In this document: piece after piece, positions 37,080 to 50,880 of the stretch
How the letters are laid out: each line of letters starts with the position of its first letter
How positions within the stretch are numbered: position 1 is the first letter of the stretch
Source: Epiperipatus broadwayi
Lineage: Eukaryota > Onychophora > Udeonychophora > Euonychophora > Peripatidae
Length of the DNA: 64,000 nucleotides
Direction: 5' to 3'
NCBI GenBank assembly: GCA_028023455.1
Contig: JAQFVV010000324.1
Location: forward strand, 682,001 to 746,000
The notes under the pieces: model-generated
What the model saw: only the letters and a program-made list of their open reading frames with translations
Databases searched by the model: none
What the model was told of the DNA's origin: nothing
Made by a program: the position numbers and the translations under genes

Positions 37080-39885
37080 AGTAATAATAATTATATCTCC
37101 TGTGAAATCTGTAATGATGACCTGCACTATACATGTTCAGCTTTAGTAGAAAATTTGTGTAGATGAATGTCATCAAGAAAAAAGTTATGTCTAAGGATTT
37201 TGTAGACACTTTTTCTACATCTAATGTGGATTTAAAATTTTACTATTACATCAGATGACACATCAAATTAATTTTTGCAATAGATTATGGAGAAATTGCA
37301 ATTGTTGGCAGTAATTCACAAACCACTTTGAAAATAGAAACTAATTTTGATATTTTGTAAGAATGTTGATATGAATAATCAGAAGATTACTTAGTGCATA
37401 TGATAAAGATATACGTTCATTGTGATATAAAGCTTTGGAAAATTTTCAAATTGATTTTGAAATTGAATTACAAAGTATTCCTTATTAAAATAAGAAATTT
37501 GTTACAAATTGTTTCTAAACTTATGGATAATCTTGAAGATGAATGTTTTCTAACAATGATTTAGAAAAAGTATTTAATACAAAAACCAAATGATTAAACC
37601 GGGACTTTTGTTGTTAAGATTCATTTTTTGTATCATTAGGTAATTTTTACATAAAAAGAAATTTAATTTTGCTTGATATTTTATTTTAGAAAATAACAGC
37701 CAGCATATTTATAGTAATCAATGGATGTTTTTTGGAAGGTAAGGCAAAAGATATGAGATTAACATGAAGGTGTAACATTTATTTGAATGGTTTGACCTAT
37801 GTCAGAAATAATAGTAATTCTTCTAGTGTCTTAATTAAAAATAAAATGGGGTTATTATTTTTATAATTTTAATCCTGAGTATATAATCTAATGTGATTAT
37901 TGAGTATAAAGATTTCAAAAATTTTTATATGATTTTTCATAAGATACAAATTCATTTCTATGAATTAAATATATATCCAAATAATCTTCTATTATGGATT
38001 TTTATGATTTTATGAATGTCTCGTGAAGTATATAATATTTATAATAAATGGACAGTTTTTATGTTTGTATTCACATTCAGGAGGATAATAGATTATAAAA
38101 AAACTGGTTTAAAATTTATTTATAATGTTCCAACACTTATTATTGCTGAATGTATACTTGCTACATTTAATTTTTGTAGGAGAGTTTTCTTCACTTGTAA
38201 TATATAGATCCCATTTTATCTTCTATTGATGAACTTGACTCATTATCTAATTTATATTTATCCTATGCTGTAATAATTGTCAATGTGAATATTAATTTAT
38301 TAATTGAGGAGCATAATTATATTTATATATATTTAGATTTAATTATAGTTTATAGTTTTAGTCAGGTAATTTTTTTTATTTATAAATTTTCAAATGTAAC
38401 ACCATTTTGTAAAACTCTACTTGGTTATGTATGTTTGATTGGATCTGAATGAGTCATTATAGATCTGTTTGCAATTATTTTGAAATTATCTGTAGCTAGC
38501 TTATAATAGTCCAAATACCTACAAGAATGCTAATAAACTATCACAGGTTAAATTAAATAATTTATTATTTGAATTCTGATCTGAATTTATATTTTTGGCT
38601 TGAACAATATAGACAGGATCTTTTTACATTTTCAAAATATTTGTATTTTTAAATGAGTAAAGTAACTGATCATATTTCATTGAATAATAAAAATAGAAAG
38701 TGTTCTTCATGGATAACAAATCAGTTAAATGGCAAAATATAATGCATTTAAATATTCTGGTAATTTGATTGCTTTGAAACATCTTAATAAGGAAATTAAA
38801 TCTGATACCAATATATGAAAACCATGTTATATGGAATTTTTTTGTACTAAAAATATTTCTCTGAAATGAAAATAATGAATTCTTTAATTAAAAAATCCTC
38901 TACTCAGATTAATTTCATTAAAAATAATGATAATAGATTAAATCTATATGGCACTGGAAAATATGTTGCTGATCTTTTTAATAATTTCTTTACATATATA
39001 CCATAGATAGAACCTTCTATTAGGTTTGACTTCTGAGTTTATTTCTAATTCTTTCTTCTGCTTAGATATTTCTAATACTCAGTTATCATATTTAATTGAT
39101 TGGTTTAAAAATGTTCATTCTTCTAGCTTAGATAGGTTAACTTCAAAAATTTCTTAAAAGATAGTAATTTTATTCTTATACTCATTCTAGTTTACTTATT
39201 TAATTTTTTTTGTCTTCCATTATATTTCCTCACTGTTTAGAAATTGGTGGGATTACAACCACTTAAATAAAGGGTTATCCTTTAATCATTAACAATTGCA
39301 GACCTATTTTAATTATTTTTGTTATTGCTAAATTATTTTAGATGATAGTTAAGGATAAGATGATATCATTCCTACATATGCATAAAATGATTTCTATATA
39401 CTAGTGTAGTTTTGTTGCTGGAAAGAGTATTTTGGATGACATTTATTGCCATATGCATAATTTAGCATCTTAAATGAATAATGGTCCTAAGGCAATAGCT
39501 ATTTATTTAGACCTTTCTAAAGCATTTAAATCTGTTCATCGTATAATTCCTCTACATCAGTTACATTTGTGTGATTTTTGAGATCATTTTAATTCATGCT
39601 TAAAAAATCTAAAAGACAGAAATCGAGATACTAAAATACATAATGTTATTAATAATTTTAAATTGGTTAATCATGGAGTTCCATGGAAATCTGTACTTGG
39701 CCCTATTTTTGGTTTACATTTGGATTCAATGATTTATAATTTTGCTGACGATATTGCTCTGTCTTATGATACTGTTTTATATAATATTCATGAACAGTTG
39801 ATTAATAAATATCTGGAATTAATTAGTAACTGACTTATGCTAAACCGTTTAGTTGTTAGTGATATAACTAGCGCTTGGAAAATAA
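37080..39885 (+). pseudogene. Decayed Jockey-like LINE (ORF1 zinc finger, endonuclease, RT)
   Basis: CEICNDDLHYTCS near 37100 looks like part of a PHD-type zinc finger found in ORF1 of Jockey-group elements. An endonuclease piece near 38230-38470 reads VIIVNVNINLL (in place of GDFN) and then YSFSQVI and KTLLG. SSWITNQL at about 38715 is the pre-RT linker. Reverse transcriptase follows with YLDLSKAFKSVH (39500), VPWKSVLGPIF (39680), NFADDIALSYD (39740) and a stretch ending NRLVVS. Many stops and frameshifts are present. It breaks off after the thumb; the missing C-terminal type of sequence is found at 50881-51571. Confidence 0.65.
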
Positions 39886-41683
39886 TACTAAGACTTTTTG
39901 ACATTGAGTGACTCAACTATTGTGCAGATATTATGATGTCAATAGCTAGTAGCTTTATGCTTCAGGCTTGAGCATATCTCATTGTATTTTATCAAATAGA
40001 AGGCAATGAGCTCATTATTGTCTGACAATTGATAGTTGTTAGCTATTTTCTCAAATGGGTCTCCAATATATATATATATATACACAAACAAACAGATCAC
40101 ATTCATAAATTAGAAACCATCAGATTCACTGACTTAAATTTTCAATTGGTTTGTTTATGACATTGACTATTTATTTACTCTCATTGTAATTTCATTGGTC
40201 TATTCATGCATTCTTGATAACATTATACTTTGGACACATCCATTATTTAAGCATAAGCTTAAGATGAATTCACTACAGTATAACTTTTTGTATTACATCT
40301 TTTTTTTTATTGTTATGGATGAACTAATTTTGAGAAATACACTTTCGATAATATTTAAAATAACGTTTTTTTTTGCCAAGTAAATCTTCTAGTTTGAAAT
40401 CCAAGTGTTAATATTTTTTTTATAGTTGCACTTCTATATCCATAATTTTGCTGGTTTTATTTATGATAAGTTTTATTTTTTTCCTGACATTTTTTGTATT
40501 AATCCATGTGTCAAGTTTCAGGCTTTTTACAGCTTGTTAGTAGATGGTCTATTAATTCAGGAATACATTTTATTTTTCATGACAGACAGTAGACATATTA
40601 AAAGACATTTTTAGAAACTGCATTTTGGGTTAATCAATAAAGTATTTTATAAGAAATATACATGGGTAAGATTCCTCATAGTTGCAATTGAAAATGTAAT
40701 AAGTTAATAGTTTTTTAATGCTGGCTTAGCTTTGTTTTACTTGTAAATGGTGTTAACTTTTTCTGAATCAACACCAACTTCAGTAGACATGCAACTATCA
40801 CAATCACTAACTGGAACTGGTTGATAGTGTTTTTTATATGCCAACTATCTTTAACATGATCAATTTGTATTTGTCTGAAATCGAAACTTCCGCTAGTTTG
40901 TTTACTGGATAATACGTTTTTTGTTTTAGTTAGTTCTTGTTTAATGACTTATGTAATTAATAAATTGAACATGCACACACAGACAAATACACAAAAACAA
41001 CTTAATTATAATATTTTCTCTTCTCGACTTTAAACATTTAAGTTAATAAAATTAAAATTCAAACTTTAAAACAATCTTTACATAATTAATTAAAGCAAAG
41101 AAGAATAAATTATTTGTTTCACAAACAAATAAAATTTCATTTCTTTATTCCCAATTTCCAATGTGCACATTAATTTCAATCATATTTAATTACATAAAAT
41201 TGTATTCGAAATATTTACGAATTTAATACACCATCAATTTTTTATTTTAATTATGTCACAATAAATATTAGCTTAATTGTTATTGCTTTGAAATATTTTC
41301 ATTACTTTTTACTCAATCGTACTTAGCATAAATTTGCTTTATATTATTGAACCCATTCAAATGTTTCAATATTTTGGAAAAAGCTGTTTAATTGTTAAGA
41401 CATTTCTACACATTAGCATATATAAATGATCTATTATGTTTGGACACACACACTTTTTAAATACTATATACTTATTAATTTTACAATTTTTATTTTACAA
41501 TACTACATTTTATGAGTTAAGTATTATATAAATCAGCAGTAACTTAAATTCACACACCTATATGGGCTGCAGAAAGGAGTATTGCTGCTAATTGAAAAGA
41601 GATTTTTATTTCTCTTGAGGCCTTAAAGAAACCAAGCAAGGTAAATTCCTGATGAGTATTCTATATGTTCTTCTTGTTGCAGA
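39886..41683. other. AT-rich DNA, nothing recognised
   Basis: Small open frames at 40195-40383 and 40426-40614 have AT-driven composition and no motif. No gene supported. Confidence 0.5.
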
Positions 41684-41815
<132 letters not shown>

Positions 41816-42039
41816 TATTTATATAATAAACAGACATGGACGGGGGCTGCTCGGCTTGCAGACTGAGTTTATTAGCTTTTTACTTTTGAGTTTAAATTGA
41901 AGAAAGATTGTGGTATGTCGTCTTAGTTACCTTTCTTAGCTAAAATCTCAGATTAATTTTTTGATATTTTTTTAAAATAGATATTTACAATTATAACAAA
42001 CACAATTAAATTATGGCTATTAATCTCAAGAGGCTGGAA

Positions 42040-45000
42040 ATTTGTCAGCCAAGGCAGCAGCTAAGAAAAAGTCAAATGTGGAGGGTGCTAAGAATCCTCT
42101 TATTATGAACCCAGGTTGCTATTCCATGAATACTTTTATTTAGATAGTTACAACTGCAAATTACTTTTTTAAGTGAAGAAAAATTGTATGAATTAGAAGA
42201 ACAATCTAATAGTAAATGAGGCATTGTTGGACTTTGTGAAGTTAGAAAAAAGAGTGAAGAGATAATTGAAAAAAATTGAATCATTATAAAGGCACAAATA
42301 TTGGAAGCATGAGTGGAATGGTTTAATTATAATAAAAAGTGGGCCAAAAATCTTGTGGAAGTTTGTAATATATCAGACATAATGGAAGATATCAATTTAG
42401 ATTTATGCCCCAACAAGTTCTCATTGTGATGAAGACATATAGAATTTTTATATGGATATACAAAAATTATTTTGTTCAGGCCAAACATTTTAAAAATGTC
42501 ATGGGAGACTAATTCTAGAATTGGTAAATGATTGATTGAAAGATGAAAGTGTTGTGGATGACTTTGGTTATGGTGATAGAAATGAGAGAGGACATAGATT
42601 TTTGGAATTTACAGAAAAAAACTATTTTTCTTTGAGAAAAATGGAAGCATTCAAATAATGGTATAGCAGAATTGGATTATATTTTGATTAAGAGAAAATA
42701 TGTACTTAAGAATGTAATAATCTTAATAGATTAAATACAAAAAGTGATTATGGTTTAGTAATATGTAAGATATGTGTGAATGCAAAACTATAGAGACAAA
42801 AGTTATTAAGAAAAAGTATTCACAATTGATATTCCTAACCTTCAGAAATATTCAAATGAATTTAATTAAAACTTCCACACTGTTTTAAAACATTAACAGA
42901 TTTTGAAGATGGTTCAGATTGAAGTGAAATTAATAAGACTGTAGTAGATATACTATTAAGAACTGCAATAAAGATAGGCAGAAATTTACCAGTAAATTTT
43001 TTACTGAAACAGAACAATATATGAAGAAAAGAAGGAATATGAAAATTTATAAAAATTACCCATTAAGAAGAATTGAATATCTAATGTTTTGTAAAATGGT
43101 ATGAAAAAGAGTTAGTAATGATATAATAAAATATAATTGTAAAACAATATCTTAGTATTGATAGAAACATATTTCTGCATTAAGAAGAAAAGATGGATTT
43201 ATTATTAAAATTTAAAAAAATATCATGAAATGTGGAAGAGTTCTGTAAAGAATTATGTAGAAAAGAATAAAAGTATCAAAATTTGTAGAACAGTATATTA
43301 GTAATTATAGAAAACATATTGGCTTAATCGCTAATATTACTATTACATAAAAAACATAGCGCTATATAAAATAATATCTCCTTATATGTGTTTAATTTCA
43401 ACTAAAGAATGACTGTTGTAAATTGTAAAGATTTCGCAAGGGTTATTCATTCAAACATAACAAATATAATTTAAAGTGATTGTGTAACACCTTCATGCTC
43501 TTATTTCCACACACAAGATTTGCCCATACATAAACGTTTGGGTCAAAAGAATGGGTGGATTCATTCCATTCTTTCTAAAATACTATATCTCATGTCTGGA
43601 AAAATTGAGTATTCATTTATAATTTATCTTTAAAGCGCATGTGCATTGGCTTAATCGCTAATATTACTATTACTAAAATATATTTTTGTATTGGGAAGAA
43701 AAGATAGATCTGTTACTAAAAAGAGAGAAAATATCAAATGCGTGGCAAAGTTTTATGAAGAATTATCTAGTAAAAAAGAAAAATAAAGTATTTTGAACAA
43801 TTACTATATCTTCTGCATTGTCCAGCATTTTAAATAAATAACTGAAACAAGTAATTAAATATATGAAGAAAGGAAAAGTTCTCGAAAATGATTGAATTGT
43901 AATGCAATATCTTAAAAGTAGCAGATGAAGAAATAAAAAAAAATTATTAGCAAAGTTATATATGAAATGATCAGAAAAATGTAATAGTAATATTGATGTT
44001 CACAAAAGCTGATAAAGCAATTATTAGAAATTATTAGCCATATCAATTGAAAACAAATCTTTACCAAAATGATATCAATTTATTTTCTGAAAACTTTGAG
44101 TTCCTAATCAACAAAAAGAATAAAATGGATTTGAAAATAATTTTACTACAATTGATCATATTCAAGTATCAAAAGAAATTGTAGAAAAGTCAATGAATAT
44201 AAGTTTCCATTATGCAGTGATTCGTAGATTATGAAGAGGCTTTTGATTCTCCTAGCATTTCTATGGTGATTAAAGTATTGGATCATCAATATATATTCTC
44301 AAGCTATTTTATATTCTGAAAAATATTTATTAAAATGTAACAACAATGATTAAATTACACTGTATACTAAAAATATTAATATTGAGATGAGTGTACGATA
44401 AGGTGTTTCCAAATCTCCAAAACTTTTTATTGTAGTTTTAAGTTTGTAGATTAAAATGACAGGTGACAAAAGCAAAAATAAATTGAGAGATATTTATATT
44501 ATGTAAGTTTTTCAGATGCTGTGGTTTTTTGCAAATATTGCTTTAGAACATCAGGAAATCTTGCAAGAATTATGAAATGAAAGTAGGAAGTAGGACTAAA
44601 GGTAAATTTTAAAAAGCCTTAAGTAATTTTCACTATATTTTCTTTGAAGAAGAAAATAAAAATTGATAACAATGAAGTAAAAGAAAACAACCATAAATAT
44701 CTTGCTAAGATTATTAATGCAGATAGAAACATAATAGATGAAATTAATCATAGAATTAAACTGGGGTGGAGACTTTTGGTAGAAATATCAATATTAAAAG
44801 GAAATACGCCTATGTATTTAAAAATGAAGGTTTTTAATAAATGTGTTTTATCGGTTCTTACTTATGGATCTGAGATCTGGACATTTAGCAGTGGAGAAAT
44901 ACAGAGGTTTCAGACCACTCAATGCAACATGGAGAAATATACATTAGGAATAACAAGAAAAGATTACAAATTAAATATATATGAAAGAACAACCTGGTAT

Positions 45001-45182
45001 CATTGATATCATGGAAAGAATTAAGAGACCAAAATCAAACTGAGTTGAATATAGTGCTAAAAGACATAACAATAAATGGATAACTGAATTAAAAGATATT
45101 GTAAAAGATTTAGAAAGGAATTATGTGTGAGATGGATTGGATGAAATAAGGAAGTTTGACGGCATTATTAAAAGAGCAGAAT
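42040..45182 (+). pseudogene. RTE-type LINE, copy 1, near full length but decayed
   Basis: The endonuclease begins near 42140 with LSEEKLYELEEQ and IVGLCEVRKKSEEII. It continues with a mutated GDFN box near 42505, FGYGDRNERGHRFLEF near 42565, and a DYILIKRKY block and NRLNTKSDYG (SDH equivalent) near 42670-42745. Reverse transcriptase follows to about 44520 with a damaged catalytic box. The C-terminal tail has an open stretch at 44644-45006 including VLTYGSEIWTF, and then IMERIK and KWITELKDI. Interrupted by an internal duplication (43140-43316 region) and a 354-bp insertion at 43321-43674. Domain order and motifs match the RTE clade. Not functional. Confidence 0.8.
43321..43674. mobile_element. 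354-bp insertion with terminal direct repeats
   Basis: A 29-bp sequence at 43318-43346 recurs perfectly at 43645-43673, a period of 327 bp, so the insertion holds about 1.08 units of a 327-bp monomer. Flanks AAAACATATT (43311-43320) and AAAATATATT (43675-43684) fit a 10-bp target duplication with one mismatch. The surrounding RTE sequence closes up if the block is removed. There is no ORF, no inverted termini and no hammerhead motif on either strand. The repeat includes TAATATTAC. A linearised circular DNA or RNA monomer is one explanation, a satellite fragment another. Confidence 0.6.
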
Positions 45183-48100
45183 ATTTTTTCTATTTTCTCT
45201 GTTTCAAAACCATCTATTATAAGCTTGGATAATTAACGACTCATATTCAAATTGTTGAATTAATTTTTGATTATTGATTTTCATTAGAAGCAGTAGGTTG
45301 CATTGCACTTTCATCAAACTTTTAATATTTTTTAATACTATCTTAAGCTAATGATTTAATCTAATACTTAGAGAGTTTAAATTAAAAATTTTATATAGAT
45401 ATATAGGTCGGTGATAAGCTACAAATGATATATTTGAATAATCTCAGTTATAATGTAGCCGATGGATATTCAGAGTAATGTAATACTTATTTTTAATGAA
45501 GACCAATCAATAATCATAAGTTTATCTTAAAATTTTGAATATGGCTATCATCTAGTGCCCATTGATTACTCAAACAGAGCTATAGGGCTATGAATAGAGT
45601 AAATAGAATGGATCATTGCTTCTAATGTTGATGTCAAAAGAAAGCTAATATATAATTTTATATTATTTATTATATAGAGCAACTGTCTAAATGAGGATGG
45701 TATTTAGAATGAAAGCTGCTGAAAATGATTTGATATTTGTTCAGGTTTATATTTAACTTTACAGTATGATGATAATATACGTTGTACATGTATAAAAAAT
45801 GGAACAGAGAGATGTACATGCATAATAGTAGTGATGGTCATGATAATCATAATAATAAGAATAATAATTAAAAGAAGGTTTTATAAAGTTTAGCAAGAAA
45901 ATAATAAAAAAAAATGTTCTCTATATTCCAATAGAATGACCATTAATTAAATCAGTGCTCTCTTTTTTTGAACCTGAGATTTTCTAACATCACTCAGTTA
46001 TTATGATTATTAGATGTCAAGTCACCATCAATTCCTAGCAGTTATATATTATTTTGTATTACTATTCTTGATATTCAGCTTAAATAGGTTTGTATGTTTT
46101 TTTTTTGTCTGGAAAGAGATAGAGTAATTAAACAACAAAACATTATGGTTAAATGATATCATTTGATTACTAGTAGTGAAAGTTGAATTCTCTTAATAGA
46201 ATTTATCCTAGCATCTTAAATTTAGATATATAAACTTTAATGAACTCTCAAGCAATGGCAAAATACCCATCATCGATGATTAAGTGTTAACCAGTTTTTG
46301 CAGAGAAAACACTATTTATATATAAATTTAAAATCATAGAGAAATTTTATAAGTAAAATGCAGTAAAGTTTGAAATTAGAATTTTAATTTAAATATAAAA
46401 AAATGCGTTTTTAAAAATGGATCAAATTCACACTTTCAATAGCCTATTAAATGACTAGGTAATATTTACTCAAATATGATTAAATGTTAAAACTTTAGTT
46501 TTATCTCACTGAAACAATACCTTCAAGGTTTCAAATTATAGATTATTTATTTCAATTTTTTTTTTTACTTGAATTGATAAAGTAAAATTTTAAAAGTAAA
46601 AAAAAAAGGTATTTTTTTTTAAAAAAAAAACACTTTTGTCTTAATGGTTTTGATATTTTTTTAGCTTTTAAAAAAAGATTAATATTATTATTCTAAAGAT
46701 AGGAATATACATTTCTTTTCTTGAAGCAAGAATAATCTAATTTTATATTTAACACATTATTATAAACAGTTCTTTAAGGTATGAGTAAGTTAGCTAAAGG
46801 AGAAAGAAGTATTCTTCTCACTCATTTTTTAATATGAGAATTTTCTTAAAATAATAATACAATTGTGAAGACATTATAGTCGCTTTATCAATTTTATTAA
46901 ATTAAAATGTCATTTTACCTAGAAGAAAGACTTTACGCATAGAATTATTCTATTTAATTGTATTATTAATTTTATTTATAACATCTCAAAGGCATAATTT
47001 ATAAATTGTCATTTTCTACTTACTTAAAAAATTACCCTAATTTAAAATTAAAAAAACTAACCAAACTTTTTTAAAATTTCATGATCTTTGGTTTCGCTGC
47101 TAAGGGTTATGAAATTTTAATTAAAAAATTTTTTTTTCATTATGAATTGGTGTAATTTGATTATTGAGTAATTGAGCTTTTGGTTTTTGATATTTCATAT
47201 ATATATATGTGAAGGAATTTCATAAATAAGTAGTTAGTGCGTCCATCATTTGAATTGAAATGAAAATCGGGTTGTTCTTTTTTTTTGTTTTGGATAGAAT
47301 TTTTTCAGATAGCTATTGAATTATTAATCAGACAATGGGTAGTATAATTATTTTTATTTTCAAGGTAAAGAAAGAAAAAAATCATTTATCATTCAGAGAA
47401 CTATTTGAGAATTGGTTTATCATTTACTTATCTAGACTCCGTATGTTTACGTGTGAAGTTTATACTATAAATATTGATATATAGGTAGATGGATGGATAT
47501 ATAAATAGATATTGATAAGTGGATATATAAACAGATGATAAATGGATGGAAAGCAAATGATTACACTGATGCATAAATAGATAGAGGTTTAGTAGTAGTT
47601 AAACATTGGATGGTGGTGTCATATAACATCCACACATAAGCCCAGTTTTTGGCATTTGCTTTAATCAGCGAATTCTTAAAAATTCAAAGACAGGCCGGAA
47701 ATAGATGGATGACATATAGATAGATATTTTTGTAAAATTATAGAAAAACATACTGATTTTATATTAGTGAATAATATACCATAATTTAAATATTAACTAC
47801 ATTCTTTAAATAAATCATTATTAAGAGGGGGGGGGAAGGAAATTATCAAATCAATTCAGTATGCAAATACATATTCCTTGTATGCTAATAACTAGGAAAG
47901 AATTGAAATGATTATGTATTGCGATTTTTTGTTTAAGAAAAAAAAGAAAATTTACTATATATTTTAGTATCATAGCACAGATATAAACTTCATACTGTTT
48001 ATATTTATTCTAAAAAGATCTAAAATATCTTAGAGATTTTTAATTATTACATGTTTATAATAAATTGTACTACAAATCACTTATAACTATCTGCTAGTTT

Positions 48101-48915
48101 CAACTTAATAAGATATTCAAATAATGACTTCCTATTATATAAAACATATATATATTTTTGAGAAAACTAAGCAAGGCAAATAAGTGTAAAGAGAAAATTT
48201 ATTGAAATGCATTGCTTGTTGTTTCTACTTCAGCCAAATTTTGGATTTCTTCATTTAATTTTAAAGTCTAAAGAAAACCAGACTGGTTAAAATATTCATG
48301 ATAGCTATATATTCTGGCAATAATTATCTTTTCATATATAAGGATTTAATTGGGTTTTTTAAATAGTTGATTTTTTAGTATCTAGCCCATAAGCAACCAA
48401 ATTAACTATTCACATTAGCAATTTGTGAATAGATATCTAGTTACCAGGGCTGCCAAGTGTGGGTGTGCAGGATACAAAAGTGCTTTATCACAGGAGTAAC
48501 AAGTCACCAAGACAATTAATAAAATTTATATGTAAATGAAAATATTTATATTTTGACTCATTTCATTATTACAAATACATTCTGAATGTAAATATTTTTT
48601 ATTTAAAGATGTGAGGAATATTTCTTTACTTAGACTTTTGTGAGAATTGCCTGGCCTCGAATTTAAAACTCAAGCTCAAAGTATACTACATATGTACTCG
48701 TTTACTTGGACTTATTGGAACAATTGCTAGAGCCTCAAAATATATTTAATATGTATTATACAATTGCACAAAACTGAAAAAGGCTGACATTCTTTTGTCA
48801 CTATAATTAATAAAATGTATATGTAAATGAAAATGTTTAGATTTCCCAATCATTTTTATTTAAATATCCTAACTATATAAATAATAATATATTATTACAG
48901 TATTTGACCAATAAA
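45183..48915. other. AT-rich DNA with simple repeats, no gene supported
   Basis: Holds a GATA/GGAT-rich tract around 47470-47725, T and A runs near 46555-46630 and a G9 run near 47826. A diverged direct repeat (ATTAATAAAAT-TATATGTAAATGAAAAT) lies at about 48511 and 48806. Perfect 12-bp arms TTAAAATTTCAT/ATGAAATTTTAA at 47071-47082 and 47109-47120 enclose 26 nt. Confidence 0.5.
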
Positions 48916-50712
48916 ATTTTTAGTGAGGCTAGAGAATTCATGAAGGAAAAAAGGAATATGAATTTCTTGAATTTTGTAAAATAGTGCAAAAAAGAGTTGA
49001 TAATTATCTAAGTAAGTATAATTGTGAACTAGCAAGGAAAGCTGTAGAAGAGAATAAAAGTCTCAAGAGTGTAAAAAAAACATTTTGCTGTTGGTAGGAA
49101 ACATCTACAATACGAAAAAAAATGGAACTATTACTAAAAAAATATGACATCATGAAATGGGTAGAAGAGTTCTATGAATAATTATATAGTAATAAAGAAC
49201 AAGTTCCTCCTACATCTATTATATCTTCTGAATTGCCCAGAATTTTAAATGAAGAAGTGAGACATGCAATTAAATTTATGAAGAAAGGAAAAACTACAGG
49301 TAATGATGGAAATATAATCAATATATTAAAAGAAGCAGGTGAAGAAATAGAATTTTTTTGGCAAAGTTATATACCAAATGTCTAAATGATAAGGATGTTA
49401 CCAGATGATTGGAAGAATACAATATTAATATTATATTTTAAAAAGATGATAAAAAATATTAGAAATTACAGACCTGTCAGTCTTTTATCAGTTTTATACA
49501 ACATTTTTAACAAAATAATTACAACAAATCTACAGCAAACTTTGAATTTTAACCAAATAAAAGAACAAACTGAATTTAAAAGTGGGTTTATTACAGCGGA
49601 TCACATCCAAATATTGAGAGATGTTATAGAAAAGACCATCAAATATGAGTTGTTATTATGCTTTGGATTTGAAGATTATGAAAAGGCATTTGATTCTATA
49701 AGCCTCTTTTCAGTGATTAAAGCATTGGATCATCAAGGTATAGATACAGAATATTGTCATATTTTGAAGAATATTTATAAAAATGCAACAACAATTAGAA
49801 TCCATAATGATACTAGGAAGGTTAATATTGAGAAGAGTGTAAAATAGGGTGACTATATCTTCAAAACTTTTTACAGCAGTGCTACAATAAGTATTTTGTG
49901 AATTAAAATGGGAAATTAAAGGAGTAAAAGTAAATGGGGATTATTTAAGTCATTTAGATTTTGCAGATGATGTTTTTGAAAATGAAGCTTTAGATCTTCA
50001 GGAACTGTTACAGGAGGTATCAGATGAAAGTAAGAAAGTAGGACTAAGGGTAAATGTTAAAAAGACTAAAGTAATGTTCAATGGATTTTCTCAAAAGATA
50101 AAAATAAAGATTGATTATGATGAGTTAGAAAAAGTTAACAACTAGAAATACCTTGGTCAGATTATTACTACAGGTGGAAACATATTTGATGAAATTAATC
50201 ATAGAATCAAATTTGTTTGGAGTGCTTTTGGTAGAAAAAACTTCATACTAAAAGGAAATATGCTTATGGATTTGAAAAGAAAGGTTTTTAATAAATGGGT
50301 TTTATCAGTTCTTTCTTATGGATCTGAAACTTAGACTCTATTAGAAGAGCAATACAGAGATTTCAGGCCACTCAAAGAAGTATGGAGAGATGCATGTTAG
50401 GAGTAACAAGAAGAGATCGAAAATGCAATATATGTGTAAGAGAAGAAATAGGTGTTGCTGACATCATTGAAAGAATTAAAAAACTGAAGGGTAGTTGGGC
50501 TGGACATATTTCTAGAAGAGATGATAATAGATGGACAATTGAAATCTTAAATTGGATTCCAAAAGATTGTAAAGTCTCAGAAAGACACCACGTGTGAGAC
50601 AGATAGATGAAATAAGAAAGTGTGCAGGGGTAATGTAGAGAAGAGAAGCTAGAGATCAGAAAAGATGGATTAAACTTGGAGAGACCTTCATCCTGCAGTG
50701 AATTGATAATGG
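48916..50712 (+). pseudogene. RTE-type LINE, copy 2, 5'-truncated
   Basis: The endonuclease is missing. The pre-RT region starts near 48930 and the reverse transcriptase is well recognised: YRPVSLLSVLYNIFNKIITT (49470), FKSGFITADHIQIL, FGFEDYEKAFDSI (first catalytic Asp, 49660-49700), LDFADDV (49955-49980) and VLSVLSYGSE (50300). The C-terminal tail reads MERCMLGVTRRDRK, then GHISRRDDNRWTIEILNWI, and ends like LGETFILQ near 50700 with almost no 3' untranslated region, as is typical for RTE elements. Stops and frameshifts near 49380, 49846 and 50330 inactivate it. A triplet microsatellite follows immediately. Confidence 0.85.
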
Positions 50713-50724
50713 TTGACAATGATT

Positions 50725-50764
50725 ATTATTATTTCTACTTCTTGTTGTTGTTGTTGTTGTTGTT

Positions 50765-50814
<50 letters not shown>

Positions 50815-50880
50815 TGTCATTGTTATTATTGTCATAATAATAATAACAACAACAATGATGATAATAATAATAATAATATA
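50725..50880. repeat. Compound triplet microsatellite (TTG/TCA/TTA/AAC/AAT)
   Basis: Successive runs of TTG, TCA (about 17 units), TTATTG and AAT/AAC. It sits exactly between the RTE 3' end and the start of the Jockey fragment. The His/Asn-rich N-terminus of the ORF 50713-51459 is this microsatellite translated. Confidence 0.95.

Noticed and set aside
43318-43346. TAATATTAC as a rolling-circle virus origin
   Set aside because: The 9-mer is expected several times by chance in DNA this AT-rich. No stem flanks it and no Rep gene is present.
45548-45580. CCATTGATTACTC match to hammerhead family 2
   Set aside because: Only a 13-base match with no further collinear similarity; likely chance.
50372-50719. 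115-codon minus-strand ORF
   Set aside because: Antisense shadow of the RTE C-terminal coding region.
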